A stretch of DNA of 18,134 nt from Candidatus Parcubacteria bacterium (GTDB lineage Bacteria; Patescibacteriota; Patescibacteriia; UBA1558; GWA2-36-10): the NCBI GenBank assembly GCA_003599205.1, contig QZJA01000004.1, positions 1 through 18,134 of the forward strand. The letters are read 5' to 3'. This document shows positions 1 to 7,794 of the stretch, in pieces (position 1 is the first letter of the stretch; every line of letters starts with the position of its first letter). The notes beneath the pieces are model-generated. The model searched no databases and had not been told where the DNA came from. It saw only the letters and a list, made by a program, of their open reading frames with translations. The position numbers were made by a program, and so were the translations under genes.

Positions 1-599
1 GTACCCATGACATAAAAGCTTATTGGCATAAAATAGACCAAAATCAAAACTTGGGTCAATAAGAACAAAGTAAAATAAAGATAATAATTATTTTTTACTT
101 CTGAAGTAGCCAAAATCTCTCTCCCCCACAACCAAGCCGCTCCCACTAGAATAATAACCGCGTAAAGAAGAGGGATACTTAAAAATATTACTAAAGAATA
201 TAAACTAGAAGATAAAAACCAAAAACTCAGGTAGTAAAAAAATATTTTAAACGCTAGATATTCTCGACTAAAAACTTCACCAATGTGATCAAAATACCGG
301 CGCAAAAACAACCAAACTACAGCCCAACAAATACCAAAAATCAAAGATAAGACATATCTAGTTGAACCAGAAATCAAAAGCAATAAGAACAAAAGCTGAG
401 CCACATAAGAAATAATCAAAGAAAACCAAAGCAACATAAATCGCCACCAACGCTGGCCTGATAATATCCTGCCCGAAATCAAAATAGTGGCTATGGAAAT
501 TGATAATAGCCAGATCAAACCGCTATGAGCATAAAAAAATGCCCAAAAGCCGATCAAAATTATCAGCGGACTTACAAGTGGTACTAAGTATTTGCCCAT
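1..599 (-). CDS. Multipass membrane protein of unknown function (N-terminal part, cut by window edge)
   Basis: I do not recognise this gene. Reading the minus strand from the ATG at 599 gives 199 uninterrupted codons to the left edge, so the C-terminus is missing. The visible part is almost entirely hydrophobic, with about seven likely membrane segments near residues 5-24, 27-44, 53-78, 82-100, 117-140, 143-159 and 172-197. A charged loop lies around 100-116 (RRYFDHIGEVFSRE). No enzymatic motif is apparent. The start overlaps the end of the preceding gene by 16 nt and has no Shine-Dalgarno, so translational coupling is likely. It is the last visible member of the adk-map-ruvX unit, behind a lipid-linked glycosyl-phosphate transferase; an envelope role is possible but only inferred from position. 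Confidence 0.75.
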   Translation of the reverse strand, partial: MGKYLVPLVSPLIILIGFWAFFYAHSGLIWLLSISIATILISGRILSGQRWWRFMLLWFSLIISYVAQLLFLLLLISGSTRYVLSLIFGICWAVVWLFLRRYFDHIGEVFSREYLAFKIFFYYLSFWFLSSSLYSLVIFLSIPLLYAVIILVGAAWLWGREILATSEVKNNYYLYFTLFLLTQVLILVYFMPISFYVMG

Positions 600-1057
600 T
601 GTTCAAAAATTTTAGTTAAATTATCTATGTCTGGCTGTAATTCTGGCAAATAGTCGGCTACTAGATTTAATTTGGAAATCGCTTGATCCTTTTTGTCCTG
701 ATCCTGTGTTAAAAAATAATTCTCCAAATCAACAAAAGCTAAGTAAAGATTAACATGAATTTTGCCTACACTAGCATCCTGACTCTTAAAATTAAACAGC
801 TCCTCCTGCGTATTTTTGACTTCTGCTAATGACGGACTCTGGCCAACAGATCCGATAATTGGTCTAACTTGTTCTATATAAGCCAAATGATCCTGAGAAT
901 TGAAAGGTAAAGCAACTAATATTTTTTCTTGGCTAGAATTTACTAAAGCCAGATAGTCTTCAACCCTTGGTTGATGAGTAAGGCCAGTTATTATTGTGCC
1001 AAAAGCCAAAAAAGCGTAAATTGCAGAAAATATCTTAATATTTTTAGAAAACTTCAT
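584..1057 (-). CDS. Small membrane-anchored protein of unknown function
   Basis: This 157-residue protein is not recognised. Its N-terminus has a short basic stretch (MKFSKNIK) followed by one hydrophobic segment at about residues 9-26, which fits a signal anchor or an uncleaved signal peptide. No lipobox cysteine is present. The remaining 130 residues are soluble, mildly acidic and probably helical, and would lie outside the membrane. No catalytic motif is visible. It ends with TAG, overlaps the following membrane-protein gene by 16 nt and sits 25 nt after the preceding small gene. The overlap with a multipass protein suggests that the two products may act together, which is an inference. 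Confidence 0.7.
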   Translation of the reverse strand: MKFSKNIKIFSAIYAFLAFGTIITGLTHQPRVEDYLALVNSSQEKILVALPFNSQDHLAYIEQVRPIIGSVGQSPSLAEVKNTQEELFNFKSQDASVGKIHVNLYLAFVDLENYFLTQDQDKKDQAISKLNLVADYLPELQPDIDNLTKIFEQWANT

Positions 1058-1082
1058 AGCTATATTATACCTTCTTTAACTT

Positions 1083-1400
1083 TTAAAATAAAGATTGCGC
1101 TTCTATTTTTTCCCAATCATTGGTATCAACTGACAAAGTATAAACTTCTAAGTGGGAAATAAATTCGTCATCAGAAAAAACATAGTCCACTTTTACATTA
1201 GAACCAGCACGATTAGAATAGGTAGTTTTTTTGTCCAAAAGTTTTGGCTTGGTCACATACCTAACTTTCATCAAGGTAGTTGGCCCATCAAATTCCAAAA
1301 CTTCTGCCAACCCAGGATCTAAATCCTCCTCATATTCTTCTCTGATATTGAACTGATCCTTGATCTGTTTTTTTACTTCTGCCCAACGTTCTTTAGTCAT
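1083..1400 (-). CDS. Conserved-looking small soluble protein, function unknown
   Basis: This 105-residue protein has no membrane segment, signal peptide or metal-binding motif. An N-terminal charged helix (about residues 1-35, ending in an acidic patch EEYEEDLDPG) precedes a region with alternating hydrophobic residues that looks like beta strands (about 40-100: LMKVRYV, NVKVDYVF, ISHLEVYTLS). The ATG at 1400 lies 8 nt inside the end of the glycosyltransferase gene, so the two are probably translationally coupled. I assign no function. The reading frame, the coupling and the shared operon make it a credible gene. Confidence 0.72.
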   Translation of the reverse strand: MTKERWAEVKKQIKDQFNIREEYEEDLDPGLAEVLEFDGPTTLMKVRYVTKPKLLDKKTTYSNRAGSNVKVDYVFSDDEFISHLEVYTLSVDTNDWEKIEAQSLF

Positions 1401-2478
1401 ATGTTTGGTTACTTTCCATTTTTTTTAATTTATAGTTGAGCCAAGTACTGAGAAAAAACATAACCGCCAATAAAATAAGCAGGGCTCCAATTTTTGTCTT
1501 GGTAGTAAAAAATATAGACACCAAACCAAAAACTAAGGATACGCTAGCAAAAAATCCAACTACTTGTCTTTGGGAAAAACCCGCTCTAAGCAACCTAAAA
1601 TGCAAATGTTCGTTGTCCCCCTGATACCAAGCTTTTTTTTGTTTTAGACGACGGACAATAACCCAAAAAATATCCAAAAGAGGTAGGCCCATAACCAAAA
1701 GAGCAGTAACAATCTTACTGCCGGAAATAATAGCCAAGACTCCCAAAGAAAAACCAATAAAAGTACTTCCTCCTTCTCCTAAAAATATTTTGGCTGGATG
1801 CCAATTGACAAAAAGAAAACCCAAGAGAGCACCGGCCAAAGATATAGCCAAGAGAGAAGTAGTAGAACCTACTACATCCCAAGATAAAGAAACTACAAAA
1901 ATAACTAAGCTGGAAATAAAACCAATGCTAGTTGCCAAACCATCTATGCCATCTAAAAGTTTGGTGGTATAAGTAATCCCCAGCAACCAAAGAAAAGTCA
2001 AAATAAAAATAATCAACTCTCCCCCGCCCGGCCAGGAGTCAAAAAAACGATCGAGATACAAAACTCCACCACCGGGGTTGGTGATGTAAGCAATCTTTAA
2101 ACCACCAATAATCACGGCTAAAGAGGCCAAAATTGGCCCCCAAATGCTTACATAAGGCTTAATATCATACTTATCGTCTAAATAGCCATTGAGCATCAAA
2201 ATAAGGCCTGAGAGCATAAACCAAGCTACGTTTGAAGGCTCAATCCGAGGATCAAACAAATAGCCTTTTTGCCACAAAATTAAAGTCATAACAAGCAAAG
2301 TAAAATAAACAGCTAAACCGCCCAAAAGCGGAGTTGGTCGGCTATGTATTTTCCTAGCACTCTTGGGATAATCCAAAATGCCAAATCTATGAGCTAAGGC
2401 TATGACTATTTTTGACAACAAAAAACAGAGTACTACTGAAGAGATAAATACGACAATAAATTTTAAGTAGTTATCCAC
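1393..2478 (-). CDS. MraY/WecA-family glycosyl-1-phosphate transferase (glycosyltransferase family 4)
   Basis: Members of this family transfer a sugar-1-phosphate from a UDP-sugar to undecaprenyl phosphate in the membrane, starting a lipid-linked glycan. The 361-residue protein has about ten membrane segments and the family landmarks in order: DYPKSARKIHSRPTPLLGG (37-55), the DD pair in GYLDDKYD (101-102), LLDGIDGLA (174-182), a loop KIFLGEGGS (230-238) and HLHFRLL (291-297). The HLHFRLL loop and the lack of MraY-specific sequence favour a WecA/TagO-like enzyme over MraY; the sugar cannot be told. The third acidic site, normally GDxGS, is Glu235 here. The start is GTG, with no in-frame ATG before the first membrane helix. 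It lies 33 nt after ruvX and overlaps the next gene by 8 nt. Confidence 0.88.
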   Translation of the reverse strand: MDNYLKFIVVFISSVVLCFLLSKIVIALAHRFGILDYPKSARKIHSRPTPLLGGLAVYFTLLVMTLILWQKGYLFDPRIEPSNVAWFMLSGLILMLNGYLDDKYDIKPYVSIWGPILASLAVIIGGLKIAYITNPGGGVLYLDRFFDSWPGGGELIIFILTFLWLLGITYTTKLLDGIDGLATSIGFISSLVIFVVSLSWDVVGSTTSLLAISLAGALLGFLFVNWHPAKIFLGEGGSTFIGFSLGVLAIISGSKIVTALLVMGLPLLDIFWVIVRRLKQKKAWYQGDNEHLHFRLLRAGFSQRQVVGFFASVSLVFGLVSIFFTTKTKIGALLILLAVMFFLSTWLNYKLKKMESNQTYD

Positions 2479-2511
2479 CCTGTTGGAAATTAATTATTAT
2501 TTTTATCCCCG

Positions 2512-2898
2512 TTAATTTTGTTGGGCAAGATAAGTGTCTAAAATCGCGGCCGCAGCATGTTTGTCAATATCTTTCTTTACTCCTTGTTTGTCATAAAGTT
2601 TAGAAGTCATCTGTTCATCAACTCCAACAATCTTTATATCTAGTTCCTTTGTCAGTGCATCAATAAACTTTCTGGTAATAACAAAACGTTCGTTTGTCTC
2701 CCCCGATAAACTATGAGGCAAACCAACAACTATCACTTCAATATTTTCGGCAGCTATTATTTTTTTTAGTTGGGAAACTATCCCTTCAAAACCATTATTA
2801 TTTATAATTTTATAAGGCAAAGCAATACTACCCAAATCAGCCAAAGCCAATCCTATGTTTTTGTCACCATAATCTATACCGAGGAGTCTTTGTCTCAT
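2512..2898 (-). CDS. ruvX: RuvX/YqgF-type nuclease-fold protein (putative pre-16S rRNA nuclease)
   Basis: YqgF/RuvX proteins have an RNase H-like fold. They are linked to maturation of the 16S rRNA 5' end and, less firmly, to Holliday-junction resolution. The 128-residue length is typical. Visible motifs are LLGIDYGDKNIGLALAD (5-21, with acidic Asp9), VIVVGLPHSLSGETNE (55-70), VDEQMTS (93-99, usually DERLTT) and IDKHAAAAIL (111-120, with Asp112). The acidic residues expected in the active site are present. It begins 10 nt after the map stop and has no clear Shine-Dalgarno. The name is secure at family level; the biochemical role in this organism is inferred. Confidence 0.9.
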   Translation of the reverse strand: MRQRLLGIDYGDKNIGLALADLGSIALPYKIINNNGFEGIVSQLKKIIAAENIEVIVVGLPHSLSGETNERFVITRKFIDALTKELDIKIVGVDEQMTSKLYDKQGVKKDIDKHAAAAILDTYLAQQN

Positions 2899-2908
2899 GC
2901 TAATAAAA

Positions 2909-3655
2909 TTACTCAGTAATAATTAAATAAGAATCTTCTGTCACAGCAACAGTATGCTCAAAATGAGCAGTCAAAGTATTATCCTTGGCATTGACGTCCC
3001 ACTTATTGTTGCCTACCTCAACTCTAAAATCATTACCCATGATAATCATCGGCTCTATAGCTATCACTAGGCCGGGAAACATTTTTTCCCCTTTTTGGCC
3101 ATCATCGTAATTTGGTATCAGAGGATCCTCGTGGACAGCTCGGCCAACGCCGTGTCCAGCCAAATCTCTAACTATACTATAGCCGTAAGGCTTGATAAAT
3201 TTTTCAATTGCTCGACCAATATCTCCAATATGATTACCTGGAGCAACTTGAGAGATGCCGACAAACAAGGCCTGTTTTGTAGCTTCTAGTAACTTAGCGG
3301 CTTGTTTGCTAATCTGACCCACTCCAACGGTCGTGGCTGTATCAGTGTACAAACCTTTATATTTCATGCCCAAATCTAAACCAACCAAATCACCGTCTTT
3401 AAAAGGTTCGTTGGTCGGTATGCCGTGGACAACTGTCTGGTTGATGGATACACATAGTCCACTGGGAAAACCATTATAATTTTTAAAGGCTGGACTACCA
3501 CCGGCTTGCTTGATCAACTTTTCCGCCTGCAAATTCAAATATACACCACTAATACCGGGCTTGACCTGGGTGGCCAAATCTCGAAGTATCTGCCCCAAAA
3601 TCTGCCCACCTTCTCTAAGTATTTCTATTTCTTTTGGTGTTTTTTTATCCAACAT
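2909..3655 (-). CDS. map: Methionine aminopeptidase, type I
   Basis: The enzyme removes the initiator methionine from new proteins at the ribosome, using two metal ions. At 248 residues it is a normal type I protein without an N-terminal extension. The metal ligands can be read directly: Asp94 (VGLDLG), Asp105 (LYTDTA), His168 (AGHGVG), Glu201 (IAIEPM) and Glu233 (AHFEHT). Substrate-pocket His77 is in VVHGIP. The start overlaps the end of adk by 11 nt, and an AGGA lies just before the ATG. The adk-map order after secY is the usual bacterial one. The genes that commonly follow (infA, rpmJ, rpsM, rpsK, rpoA) are not here; ruvX follows instead. Confidence 0.96.
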   Translation of the reverse strand: MLDKKTPKEIEILREGGQILGQILRDLATQVKPGISGVYLNLQAEKLIKQAGGSPAFKNYNGFPSGLCVSINQTVVHGIPTNEPFKDGDLVGLDLGMKYKGLYTDTATTVGVGQISKQAAKLLEATKQALFVGISQVAPGNHIGDIGRAIEKFIKPYGYSIVRDLAGHGVGRAVHEDPLIPNYDDGQKGEKMFPGLVIAIEPMIIMGNDFRVEVGNNKWDVNAKDNTLTAHFEHTVAVTEDSYLIITE

Positions 3656-4283
3656 GTCCTTTTAAATAATCAACTATCATATCTGAAACTTCTCTAATGC
3701 CTAGACTACCATCAAAAATTACTAACTTATCTTGTTTTTCATAATAATCAAGCAACTGGGCTGTTGTTTCACGATATATTTTTAGTCTCTTAGCAACTGC
3801 TTCCGGTGTATCATCATCACGCTGAAAAAGTTGACTATCACATAAATCACACATGCCAATTTGTCTTGGTGGATTGTATTCAACATGAAACACGTGTCTA
3901 TTTTTACAAACCCGACGGCCACTTATTCTAGCAATAGCTACTTCATCAGAAATTTCTAAATTAAAAACCTTATCAATTTTATATTCTTTATCAATGGCCT
4001 CTGCTTGGACTAAATTTCTAGGAAAACCATCAAGCAAAAAACCATTGGCATATTCCGGCTTTTTGAGTTCTGCAAAAAACAAATCGATCATCAACTTGTC
4101 AGGAATCAATAAGCCTTCACTCATTATTTTTTCTATTTCTTTGCCCAAGTCGCTTCCTTCAACAACTAACTGTTTGAGCAAACCACTAGATGATACCTTC
4201 TTTACTCCTAAAGTATCAGCAATTAGTTGACTTTGAGTGCTTTTACCAGATCCTTGTGGTCCTAAAAGTATTGTTCGCTTCAT
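3645..4283 (-). CDS. adk: Adenylate kinase
   Basis: Adenylate kinase converts ATP and AMP to two ADP in the cytoplasm. The 212-residue protein has the P-loop GPQGSGKST (8-16), the AMP-site DGFPRN (85-90) and a long LID domain (about 123-160) typical of bacterial enzymes. The LID carries C126, H130, C145 and C148, so it probably binds zinc, but as Cys-His-Cys-Cys and not the usual four cysteines. The RDDD tract (155-158) follows. The gene starts about 30 nt after a predicted transcription start and lacks a Shine-Dalgarno. It overlaps map by 11 nt, which ties the two together. Confidence 0.96.
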   Translation of the reverse strand: MKRTILLGPQGSGKSTQSQLIADTLGVKKVSSSGLLKQLVVEGSDLGKEIEKIMSEGLLIPDKLMIDLFFAELKKPEYANGFLLDGFPRNLVQAEAIDKEYKIDKVFNLEISDEVAIARISGRRVCKNRHVFHVEYNPPRQIGMCDLCDSQLFQRDDDTPEAVAKRLKIYRETTAQLLDYYEKQDKLVIFDGSLGIREVSDMIVDYLKGHVG

Positions 4284-4319
4284 TAATTTAATCTTATTTT
4301 AATATTTAAATCAATCTAA

Positions 4320-4347
4320 ATTATAACAAAATAAGCTTATAAATCAA
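4320..4347 (-). promoter_or_regulatory. Candidate promoter for adk-map-ruvX unit
   Basis: On the minus strand a -35-like TTGATT (4342-4347) and a perfect -10 TATAAT (4320-4325) are separated by 16 nt. They lie 36 nt or more upstream of the adk ATG, just beyond the hairpin that follows secY. This position suits a fresh start for the downstream unit. The -35 matches only four of six consensus bases, so the call rests mainly on the -10 and location. Confidence 0.5.
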
Positions 4348-4375
4348 AGACCCCCGTTTAGGCGGGGGCTTCTTT
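4346..4375 (-). terminator. Hairpin terminator after secY
   Basis: A six-base GC stem (plus-strand CCCCCG 4351-4356 and CGGGGG 4363-4368) with a 6-nt loop is extended by AAAGA/TCTTT on its flanks, across a 2-nt bulge. In the minus-strand transcript it is followed by a U-rich stretch (UCUUUGAUUUAU). It starts 12 nt beyond the secY stop. It probably ends, or strongly reduces, transcription of the r-protein unit. Because the flanking arms are symmetrical, it could act in either direction, although no plus-strand gene needs it. Confidence 0.75.
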
Positions 4376-4386
4376 ATCTCAATATT

Positions 4387-5664
4387 TTAAAATCCTTCGT
4401 AATCTCGCATCACCAGTTGCGCATCTATTTGCTTGACCGTCTCTATGACTACCGCCACTACGATGAGTAGACTAGTACCACCTATACTTAAAGTCTGTAT
4501 GCCAGTAATCGGTGCAACAACTATAGGTAAGACCGCTATCAATCCCAAAAATAGAGCACCAGCCAAAATAATTCTATTCATAACACTATTTAGATAATCA
4601 GCGGTGTGCCTACCCGGTCTAATACCAGGAATAAATCCTCCTTGTTTTTGTAGATTTTCTGAAATTTGTTGTGGTTGAAATATAACTGAAGTATAAAAAT
4701 AAGTGAAGAAAAATACCATAATAAAATAACTGACACCATAAAATGTCTGGTCTTTAAAAGTAGTATCAATCCACTGAGAAAAACTAGCAATCCAAGCTAC
4801 ATCTGACCGGAGGAAAAACTGAGCCAACATTGGTGGCACCAAAATTACTGAAATAGCAAAAATGATAGGAATAACTCCAGCTTGATTGACCCTAAGTGGC
4901 AAATGAGTTTTGACACCGCCTAGACTCTTTTGTCCCACTACATGTCTAGCGTATGATACTGGAATATTTCTTGTACCCTCGGTAATAAGCACTATGACAG
5001 CTATGGTTATCAAGGCTATGATTACAAAAATAACTAAGTTTAAGATCAAACTCTGATCAAAAGCAGCAATTGTATTCAAAAGAGATTGTGGCAAGCCAGC
5101 GACTATTCCGGCAAAAATAATGAGTGATATACCGTTGCCAATTTGTTTTTCTGTAATAAGCTCTCCTAGCCACATCAAAAATATAGTACCGGCTGTGACG
5201 ATAACCATGGTAGTAAACATCTGTAGTGGTGATACGTCGGCCAAAAATCTACCCTGAGTCTGTCCGGCCAAAAGTTTGATAAAGGCATAACCCTGGATAA
5301 AAGCCAAAGGCACGGTCAATAATCTAGTATATTGGTTTATTTTCTGTCGGCCATATTCCCCTTCTTTCTGTAAGGCCTCCAATTTTGGCACTATCATAGT
5401 AAGCAACTGGAAAATAATGGAAGAAGTGATATAAGGGCCAACACCAAGCATAACTATAGAAAAGTTTTGCATAGCGCCACCAGAAAACAAATTCAATAAT
5501 CCCAAAACTTGATTACTTTCAAAATAACTCCTCAAATCTACGACATTGATACCCGGCACCGGAATATGGGCAGCTATTCTAAAAACAACCAAAAGAAACA
5601 ACACGTATAAAATCTTGTCGCGTATATCCTTGGCTTTCCAAATTTGTTGTAATTTAGCCAACAT
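4387..5664 (-). CDS. secY: Preprotein translocase channel subunit SecY
   Basis: SecY forms the membrane channel for Sec-dependent export and membrane-protein insertion. The 425-residue protein has the ten hydrophobic segments expected. It carries the family signature around LGVGPYITSSIIFQLL (73-88) and a pore-plug region near FSGGAMQNFSI (60-70). The cytoplasmic loops hold basic residues, as in TEGTRNIPVSYARH and GIRPGRHTADYL. It begins 9 nt after rplO, the usual neighbour, and is the last gene before the hairpin terminator. No Shine-Dalgarno is visible. Confidence 0.97.
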   Translation of the reverse strand: MLAKLQQIWKAKDIRDKILYVLFLLVVFRIAAHIPVPGINVVDLRSYFESNQVLGLLNLFSGGAMQNFSIVMLGVGPYITSSIIFQLLTMIVPKLEALQKEGEYGRQKINQYTRLLTVPLAFIQGYAFIKLLAGQTQGRFLADVSPLQMFTTMVIVTAGTIFLMWLGELITEKQIGNGISLIIFAGIVAGLPQSLLNTIAAFDQSLILNLVIFVIIALITIAVIVLITEGTRNIPVSYARHVVGQKSLGGVKTHLPLRVNQAGVIPIIFAISVILVPPMLAQFFLRSDVAWIASFSQWIDTTFKDQTFYGVSYFIMVFFFTYFYTSVIFQPQQISENLQKQGGFIPGIRPGRHTADYLNSVMNRIILAGALFLGLIAVLPIVVAPITGIQTLSIGGTSLLIVVAVVIETVKQIDAQLVMRDYEGF

Positions 5665-5673
5665 AATATTATT

Positions 5674-6177
5674 TTACTTGGTTTTAGTCTTTTTGTCTTC
5701 TTTTTTGGCTGGCTTAGCTGTTTCTTCTTTTTTACCAACAATTACTGCCTGACCACCAGCTTTAGTAATTTTAGCTTCTGCTTCTTTAGAAAAAGCATTA
5801 GCCTCAACAATAAATTTTTTGCTAACTGTACCGTTAGATAAAACCTTTACTCCATTTTCAATAGTCACAATCAAACCAGCTTTCAACATTTCTCTAGCAG
5901 TGACTGTTTGATTCTCTTTAAAATTATTATCCAAATCGCAGACGTTGATTACTGCCATCTTTGAATTAAGTGACTTAAAACCACGTATCTTAGGAATACG
6001 AAGTAAATAGCCCTTAATAGCCTTTACTGCTAAGCCAGACTTACCGCCAGAACGAGCTTTTTGACCCTTCAAACCACGAGTAGAATATGAGCCCATACCA
6101 GAACCGTCACCACGTCCGATTCTTTTTCTGCGGTGTATAGCTTCTTTGTTGTTTTCCAAATTATGTAACGTCAACAT
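5674..6177 (-). CDS. rplO: 50S ribosomal protein L15
   Basis: L15 is a late-assembling large-subunit protein. The 167-residue sequence has the conserved N-terminal glycine-rich region, RIGRGDGSGMG (19-29) and RGLKGQKARSGG (34-45), which threads into 23S rRNA. The globular part ends near residue 150 (GGQAVIVGKK) and is followed by a Lys/Glu/Thr tail (KKEETAKPAKKEDKKTKTK). Only 5 nt separate it from rpsE, leaving no room for rpmD (L30), which sits between these genes in most bacteria. Confidence 0.96.
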   Translation of the reverse strand: MLTLHNLENNKEAIHRRKRIGRGDGSGMGSYSTRGLKGQKARSGGKSGLAVKAIKGYLLRIPKIRGFKSLNSKMAVINVCDLDNNFKENQTVTAREMLKAGLIVTIENGVKVLSNGTVSKKFIVEANAFSKEAEAKITKAGGQAVIVGKKEETAKPAKKEDKKTKTK

Positions 6178-6182
6178 AGCTT

Positions 6183-6851
6183 TTATTTTTTAGTTTCTTT
6201 ATCTGACTCAACACCATTTATTTTATTTGGCATAGGTTTTCTATTTTCCTGACCGATAAACATCTCAAAAGCCATAACAGCTGCCTTGGTGTTGTTTATT
6301 TTATTGTTTGTGCCTAATATCTTACCAACTACGTCTTTGACACCAGCCAACTCAAAAACAATACGCATCACTCCACCAGCTTTGATACCGCTACCTTTCT
6401 TACCTGGTTTCATCATCAAACGTGATGAACCAACTTTTATATTTACTTCATGAGGAATGGTACCATTTACTATCGGCACATGAATAATGCTTTTCTTAGC
6501 TTTGGCTACAGATTTTTGAATGGCCATAGCAACATCAACTCCCTTGGCTATACCCACACCAATTCTACCTTTTTTATCACCAATAACCATACAAGCCCTG
6601 AATTTCATTCTTTTTCCTCCGGCCATAACACGAGTGACTCTAGCTAGATCAACCATCTTTTGCTCAAATTCTTCCTTTGGTCTCTCTGGTCTGCCTTCTG
6701 ACTTGCGACGCATTGGTCTACGCATCTGTTTTCTTGCACCAGCTCTAGCTGGTACACCAACTTCAGCTTCCTTTGAATCTGGTTGAGCTTCTGGCTGAGT
6801 ATCTTTTTCTCGATTAGTATCGAGGTCTGTGATTTTTTTATCTTCTGACAT
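6183..6851 (-). CDS. rpsE: 30S ribosomal protein S5 with long N-terminal extension
   Basis: S5 lies at the mRNA entry and A-site fidelity region of the small subunit. The 222-residue protein is longer than the roughly 165 residues usual for the family. The core begins near residue 63 and shows RVTRVMAGGKRMKFRACMVIGD (71-92), TIPHE (131-135) and the LAGVKDVVGKILGTNN stretch (168-183). Residues 1-60 are an added low-complexity tail, first acidic (SEDKKITDLDTNREKD) and then Arg-rich (RKQMRRPMRRKSEGRPERP). The ATG at 6851, 12 nt after rplR, suits the packing, so I keep the long start; Met43 and Met47 are alternatives. Confidence 0.95.
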   Translation of the reverse strand: MSEDKKITDLDTNREKDTQPEAQPDSKEAEVGVPARAGARKQMRRPMRRKSEGRPERPKEEFEQKMVDLARVTRVMAGGKRMKFRACMVIGDKKGRIGVGIAKGVDVAMAIQKSVAKAKKSIIHVPIVNGTIPHEVNIKVGSSRLMMKPGKKGSGIKAGGVMRIVFELAGVKDVVGKILGTNNKINNTKAAVMAFEMFIGQENRKPMPNKINGVESDKETKK

Positions 6852-6863
6852 TTTATCTAAAAA

Positions 6864-7220
6864 TTAAAAATTTATACCGGCTTTACGAATACCTTCTGCC
6901 AGAGCCTTTACTCGACCATGATATTTGTAAGCTCCCTTATCAAAAACAATATAATTAATCTTTTTCTCATTTAGTTTTTTACCCATGAGCTCTCCCACAA
7001 CAACGGCTACCTCTGTCTTGGTGCCTTTGGTCTTTGTTTCCTTGTCTGAAGCAGCTACCAAAGTAACCTTCTTTACATCATCAATCGCCTGAACTGAGAT
7101 ATGATTCAAACTACGAAAGACTGATACTCTTGGCTTAACGTCAGTACCTTTAATCTTAGCCCTAGTTCTGATCTGACGGCGTAAGATATGTTGTTTTTTT
7201 ACTTTATTTCTATCTTTCAT
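6864..7220 (-). CDS. rplR: 50S ribosomal protein L18
   Basis: L18 binds 5S rRNA in the central protuberance together with L5. The 118-residue protein has the normal length, a basic N-terminus (MKDRNKVKKQHILRRQIRTR), the strand PRVSVFRSLNHISVQAIDD, and the C-terminal FDKGAYKYHGRVKALAEGIR signature. It lies in the canonical rplF-rplR-rpsE order, with 9- and 12-nt spacers. There is no Shine-Dalgarno before the ATG. Confidence 0.95.
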   Translation of the reverse strand: MKDRNKVKKQHILRRQIRTRAKIKGTDVKPRVSVFRSLNHISVQAIDDVKKVTLVAASDKETKTKGTKTEVAVVVGELMGKKLNEKKINYIVFDKGAYKYHGRVKALAEGIRKAGINF

Positions 7221-7229
7221 AATTTTAAA

Positions 7230-7784
7230 TTAGGATGATTTGACAACTTTACCGGCTTTGCGACGGATTTGTTCATCAACATATTTAATACCTTTACCCT
7301 TGTAAGGTTCTGGTTTTTTAATACCTCTTATCTCAGCGGCAACTTGACCAACCAATTGTTTGTCGATGCCAGAAATCTTGATGTTGTTTTTTTCTGTTTC
7401 AATAGTAATACCTTCTGGTATGCCATATTCTACCTGGTGGGAAAAGCCAACATTCAAAACTAACTTTTTACCAGCCACAGCAACTTTAAAGCCAACTCCG
7501 TTTATTTCCAATTCTTTTTTAAAGCCTTCAGTCACACCCAAAATAGCATTGTTGACCAAAGTCCTGCTTAGTCCCCAAAGAGAATTGTCATACTTATTCT
7601 CTGGATCATTAACTTCAAATACAAGCTGATTATCTTTTTGCTCAACTTTTACTTCCTTAGTCAAATTGACAGTCAAGGCACCTTTAGGTCCTTTGACACT
7701 GACTATTGGACCAGCGTTTTCCAAGTTAAGCTTGACTTCAACTCCTTGTGGTATAGTAATTGGTTTTTTACCTATTCTAGACAT
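7230..7784 (-). CDS. rplF: 50S ribosomal protein L6
   Basis: L6 sits near the sarcin-ricin loop and the factor-binding site. The start at 7784 gives MSRIGKKPITIPQGVEV, the standard family N-terminus, and 184 residues. An in-frame ATG eight codons upstream (7808) would add MKFGNHKI and overlap rpsH by 14 nt; I reject it because the family begins at MSRIGK. The two tandem L6 domains are visible, and the C-terminal signature reads GIKKPEPYKGKGIKYVDEQI. It lies 10 nt after rpsH. Confidence 0.95.
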   Translation of the reverse strand: MSRIGKKPITIPQGVEVKLNLENAGPIVSVKGPKGALTVNLTKEVKVEQKDNQLVFEVNDPENKYDNSLWGLSRTLVNNAILGVTEGFKKELEINGVGFKVAVAGKKLVLNVGFSHQVEYGIPEGITIETEKNNIKISGIDKQLVGQVAAEIRGIKKPEPYKGKGIKYVDEQIRRKAGKVVKSS

Positions 7785-7794
7785 AATTTTATGA

